Shown piece by piece: positions 8,607-11,548 of a stretch of 11,548 bases of DNA (within the stretch, counting starts at the first letter, position 1; the number at the start of each line of letters is the position of its first letter). The stretch spans positions 1 to 11,548 of the forward strand of contig NW_017264848.1 of the NCBI RefSeq assembly GCF_000149955.1, in the 5' to 3' direction. A program made the translations under genes and the position numbers. The DNA comes from Fusarium oxysporum f. sp. lycopersici 4287. Its lineage: Eukaryota; Ascomycota; Sordariomycetes; Hypocreales; Nectriaceae. The notes beneath the pieces are model-generated. The model was not told where the DNA came from. It did not search any database and was given only the letters and a program-made list of their open reading frames with translations.

Positions 8607-8843
8607 CCAGGAATCGCCGGCGCGACGGTCTACTCTCCAGCCTCTTTGAAACTGATCTGTAGCGTCTTCTGTGCTGACTATGCTCCCTTGGATGCTCGCG
8701 GGCTCCTCGAGATAATGTTCATCAGCCAAGAACGGAGATATAAGCTCTCGTGCCTCTTCTTGGTCCTCGCCATCATCAATGTCAGGACCGTCAGAGTGGA
8801 CATCGAATTCGACCTCCTCAGTCCGCCCCAAGACAGCAGAGAT
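8607..8843 (-). other. Acidic open frame upstream of the large gene: 5' coding exon or leader
   Basis: This stretch continues the reading frame of the large gene upstream of its first ATG for 79 codons, bounded by a TAA at 8844-8846. It is very acidic (for example DGPDIDDGEDQEEARELIS), like the linker inside the protein, and this suggests coding sequence. It has no ATG; the only candidate start-like codons are non-ATG (TTG at 8831). Possible explanations are a further upstream exon, a non-ATG start, a 5' truncation or a sequence error. It could also be untranslated leader, with translation beginning at 8606. Confidence 0.45.
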
Positions 8844-9043
8844 TTATGTCTCCTCTTCTGAGGTCAAGTTAAAGGATGAGATCGCGTAGGTGACCCTAAT
8901 CCTCGTAGGATGCTAACTGGTGATGAAAAAGGATATGAGTTGGTATGAAGGATAGGGGAAAGTGACACAACACTAAAAGAAATACAGACTGTTTGTTTCT
9001 GTCAGGAATATCTCATTGTTGTCACCTGCGAAACTGTTCGCTG

Positions 9044-9050
9044 ATTTATA
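9044..9050 (-). promoter_or_regulatory. TATA-like box, candidate promoter of the large gene
   Basis: TATAAAT reads on the minus strand at 9050-9044. About 80-130 bp downstream lies a C/T-rich tract (8964-8917), a common initiation context in fungal promoters. The 6-bp-arm GC palindrome at 9083-9097 just upstream could be a factor-binding site. Position fits transcription of the gene at 4567-8843, but no site is proven. Confidence 0.3.
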
Positions 9051-9705
9051 GGATTCGACTACTGTACAAGCTGGTGCAGTCAGACGCGAAGCGCGTCGTT
9101 CTACGTCGTGCTATCATAGCCGTAGCTGAAGTCCTTTACGAAAGGGTACCGCGTCTTCAGTCAGGCTCGAGCCTCGTAAAGGAGGCAGCTACCGCACCTA
9201 CCATCGGCTCATCAGCTTTACCCCGAACGCGCCCGTAAACAACCCGTGCCGGCATACCCAGGTCTGGGTGTCCGAGCGCGCATGTGGCTGAGGCCAAACC
9301 CTGAAATATATAGCGCTATCTCATGCATCTTCTTCGAATTATCACATTCTCCATCACACGGAATGACATCAAATCCCTCGTGATGCCCTCATGTAAAGGG
9401 TTGGGGGGTAAATACTGCGGGAAATGAGATGGCTTACTCGTCACAAACACTATGAAACTCTAAAGACTTATCACATTTTGAAACAGCAGGGGTGCTCTAC
9501 CCCCAGTCCAGTTCTTTCCGGCCTATCCGCATCTTTTTCCCTGTGTTTTCAACCTTCCCAATATTATCAAACCAGCCGTTGATTCTAGGAACTCTAAAAA
9601 TCAGGAGCGTGCACATGGTCGTGACAGTAACGACATTGGTTTAACCTAACTACTTCAGTAACCTCTCACAGGTTAAAAATAATACGTTTAGTTAGAAAGT
9701 ATAGT

Positions 9706-9772
9706 TTATTATTATTATTACTATTACTATTTATTTATTATAATTACTGCTGCTTATCATATTTATTTATTG
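9706..9772. repeat. TTA-rich imperfect microsatellite in the probable 3' UTR
   Basis: The tract consists of TTATTATTATTATTA followed by variants such as TTACTATTACTATTTATTT. On the minus strand it gives AATAAATAAATA words about 105-170 bases after the stop codon of the gene at 9877-11548. It is thus a plausible poly(A)-signal region for that transcript as well as a slippage-prone repeat. Confidence 0.7.
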
Positions 9773-9876
9773 CTGTGCTACTGCCGATGGTTCGCCAGAC
9801 TGAATCGTATATCTTTTGGTATAGGGTATGGCTCGCTCGTGCTCACAACCGCCGCCCCGCCCGCGCTGGGAAAGGA

Positions 9877-11548
9877 TCAACGCTTACTTCCGGACGTCGC
9901 TACAGGACCATCCATCCAGGACGATCTCTCTTGTGGCTGCGAGCTAAGGATTCGATCCTGGTGACGCTGGCGTTGTTGCTTCGCCCTAGTCGTCTGGGAT
10001 TGGCCAGGGCTTGGCCGCTCGTTCGGTAACAACGTCCTGGTTGCTGATAATTGGTGGACCCTGCCGCTCCCAACATCCCCCTTCGGTAGTTTTTGCAGCG
10101 GACGGCCGACTTCAGCTGCAACGTAAGACTTCTGAGGAGGTGGCTGGTAACTGTAATCTGCGAAACTTCTCCCCTGTGTGCCGTCTCTGTGGCGGTGGCT
10201 TCTCATCATTGCAGTCCCCTGGGCTGGAGGCAACGAGGATATCGCAGTCGTCGCATTATCAGTGAGCGGCGGCGGTGGCAACGATAGTGGCTGTTGTTCA
10301 GGATGCCGTGATTTCTGGCGCTGCTGCTTTTGTTGCTGCATTCGGGGTAATAGGCCTTCTTCCATGGCTATGGCCCTTGTGCGCCCGCTGTCACGCTGTG
10401 CCCTGTCTGCCGTGTTGATCGGAACAAACCCCTGCGACGATGGGGGTTGCTTGATGATGATGTGGTGATTCGATGATACGGCACCCTGTTGTTGACAGAG
10501 CACTTCATTCGAGGCGTGGCTGATACGCTCTTCTGGTGGAAGCAAAGATGGCAACTGCCGCTGCTGTTGCTGCTGATCATCGTGTTCGGAAATTGCAGTG
10601 GCTGATGTCATTCCTGCCAGGATCCCCTCGTACCCCTGATACGCCGCCTGGATTGCGCGGAGTGCTTCACTCGACCAAGGATGTCCTTCATCAGACTCGT
10701 TGTTTTCCACTGCTTTGCGGCATCGATCGGAAGCCCATGAGAGAACAGCATGATCGATGTAGGCACCAAGTTCGTTCGAGGCATACACGCCTCTCAGTGC
10801 AGGATTCTCCTTCACTTCGGGAATATTCCCCAGCTGACTACAGATAGCTCGTGTGATGGCTGAGGCCGGTGGTCTGTGGCGCATCTCGGACCGCGGTTGA
10901 TGAATCGCGTTATCTGCGCCGACGCGTTCGGAGATCGAATTCTCCCACACCGGACGAAATGCAGGACCAAGGGCGTGTTGGACTATGTGAAATAGGCCTG
11001 TCCAGAGGTCGCCGGTACTGAAGCGTTCTGCATAGTGCTCATCATGTTCTTCTGGCATCAAGTCGAGATAGTGTTTCGTCGAGGGATCCCTGAACTCGGT
11101 CATATGGCTGCGGACGTAGTCGAGGACCTGCCTTTCCAGCGTTCGTGAGCGCAGGTCGAGCCAGGATGCCATATCGTCGGCGCCATCGACATCGCCGTCT
11201 TCCCTCCGCCGAGCCCACCAATCATCCCCGTGAGTAGTTACCATAAGACCTTCGATCGCAGGTATCAAGTCCTGTCGTCGTAAGGGCTTATTGTTCTCGT
11301 GAGTATCGACAATATCTGCGGGTTGAGTGTTTACCCAACGTACTACATGGTCGATGACCTGTGCCATGACCTCGCCTTCCTCCTTCTTGATCTTCAACAA
11401 GGGCTGCACATCCGGAAACCGAAGAGTGAGGTTCTGTTGAAGATGGCGGCAAAGACCGTCATAGGCTTCCTTGTCGAGCGAGCTTAGAAATCCACTTCGC
11501 CGAGCTGTCTTTTGGACCGGTTTGATGGTGGAAAGGGGCCGATGGGCT
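9877..11548 (-). CDS. Second large gene of unknown function, 5' end beyond the right edge
   Basis: I do not recognise this gene. Its frame is open from the window's right edge to a TGA at 9879-9877, 556 visible codons with no stop. The start lies outside: codons before the GTG at 11409 continue in frame to the edge (for example STIKPVQKTARRSGFLSSLD). Visible residues 1-315 look folded and mainly helical, with motifs such as EAYDGLCRHLQQNL, AQVIDHVVRWVNTQ, GDLWTGLFHIVQHALGPAF and ELGAYIDHAVLSWASDRCRKA. Residues 316-556 are low complexity, rich in Q, P, S and R, with QQQQQRQLPSLLPPEERI and later QQKQQRQKSRHPEQQ, and likely disordered. There is no signal peptide or membrane span in the visible part. 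A GTAAGC donor word at 9887-9882 could start an intron near the end, but no good branch site follows, so I keep the direct stop. The gene lies upstream of the 1275-residue gene on the same strand with about 1 kb between them, so each probably has its own promoter. Confidence 0.7.
   Translation of the reverse strand, partial: AHRPLSTIKPVQKTARRSGFLSSLDKEAYDGLCRHLQQNLTLRFPDVQPLLKIKKEEGEVMAQVIDHVVRWVNTQPADIVDTHENNKPLRRQDLIPAIEGLMVTTHGDDWWARRREDGDVDGADDMASWLDLRSRTLERQVLDYVRSHMTEFRDPSTKHYLDLMPEEHDEHYAERFSTGDLWTGLFHIVQHALGPAFRPVWENSISERVGADNAIHQPRSEMRHRPPASAITRAICSQLGNIPEVKENPALRGVYASNELGAYIDHAVLSWASDRCRKAVENNESDEGHPWSSEALRAIQAAYQGYEGILAGMTSATAISEHDDQQQQQRQLPSLLPPEERISHASNEVLCQQQGAVSSNHHIIIKQPPSSQGFVPINTADRAQRDSGRTRAIAMEEGLLPRMQQQKQQRQKSRHPEQQPLSLPPPPLTDNATTAISSLPPAQGTAMMRSHRHRDGTQGRSFADYSYQPPPQKSYVAAEVGRPLQKLPKGDVGSGRVHQLSATRTLLPNERPSPGQSQTTRAKQQRQRHQDRILSSQPQERSSWMDGPVATSGSKR

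Larger units (their letters stand above)
8844..9876. other. Intergenic region between the two large minus-strand genes
   Basis: No gene is supportable here. The left part carries candidate promoter signals for the large gene: a TATA-like box at 9044-9050 and, downstream of it on the minus strand, a pyrimidine-rich tract at about 8917-8964. A perfect GACGCG-AAG-CGCGTC inverted repeat lies at 9083-9097, about 35 bp upstream of the TATA-like box. The right part carries the TTA-rich tract at the 3' end of the neighbouring gene. The middle (about 9240-9660) shows nothing further. Confidence 0.55.

Noticed and set aside
10011..10847. Plus-strand open frames, including Cys- and Gly-rich ones, opposite the second large gene
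   Set aside because: Their odd composition is the complement of the glutamine/proline-rich coding tract on the minus strand.

Overview
The window looks like nuclear DNA of a filamentous ascomycete, probably from or derived from a subtelomeric or accessory region. The reasons are perfect TTAGGG/CCCTAA telomere-type repeats, a short intron with a textbook fungal donor (GTATGT), branch site (CTAAC) and acceptor (CAG), low-complexity acidic and glutamine-rich protein linkers, and a sharp change from gene-poor, AT-rich DNA on the left to GC-richer coding DNA on the right. No bacterial operon features, CRISPR array, rRNA or convincing tRNA were found.

Layout. At 1-247 there is the probable N-terminal exon of a small basic protein on the minus strand. 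From 248 to about 2640 I see no supportable gene, only AT-rich DNA with decayed short repeats, an oligo-T/oligo-A inverted pair and a 44-bp tandem duplication. From 2641 to 3720 lies a pyrimidine-rich block full of interstitial telomeric repeats. It is bracketed by two nearly identical 76-bp direct repeats, and the telomeric strand switches orientation at a perfect 13-bp-arm hairpin (3207-3236). From 3721 to 4632 I see nothing coding.

From 4567 to about 8843 a long minus-strand gene fills the window. What looks like two overlapping ORFs is one gene: a 52-bp intron (5651-5702) joins the 945-codon frame to the 356-codon frame, and a probable second intron (8440-8599) joins it to an acidic upstream exon. 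The protein has about 1275-1350 residues, with two folded parts separated by a long acidic linker. I do not recognise its function. At its 3' end, on the opposite strand (4633-4827), sits what looks like the zinc-finger N-terminus of an OrsD (DUF3505)-type protein that stops abruptly. This suggests that two coding fragments were joined there in opposite orientation.

After a 1-kb intergenic region with a TATA-like box and a TTA-rich microsatellite, a second unrecognised minus-strand gene runs from 9877 off the right edge. It has a helical N-terminal part and a Q/P/S-rich tail. The two large genes lie head-to-tail on one strand and both are free of stops over long distances. They appear to be maintained genes rather than mutated relics, but their joint function cannot be read from the sequence. 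The best candidates for something undescribed are this gene pair and the telomeric block with its strand switch.
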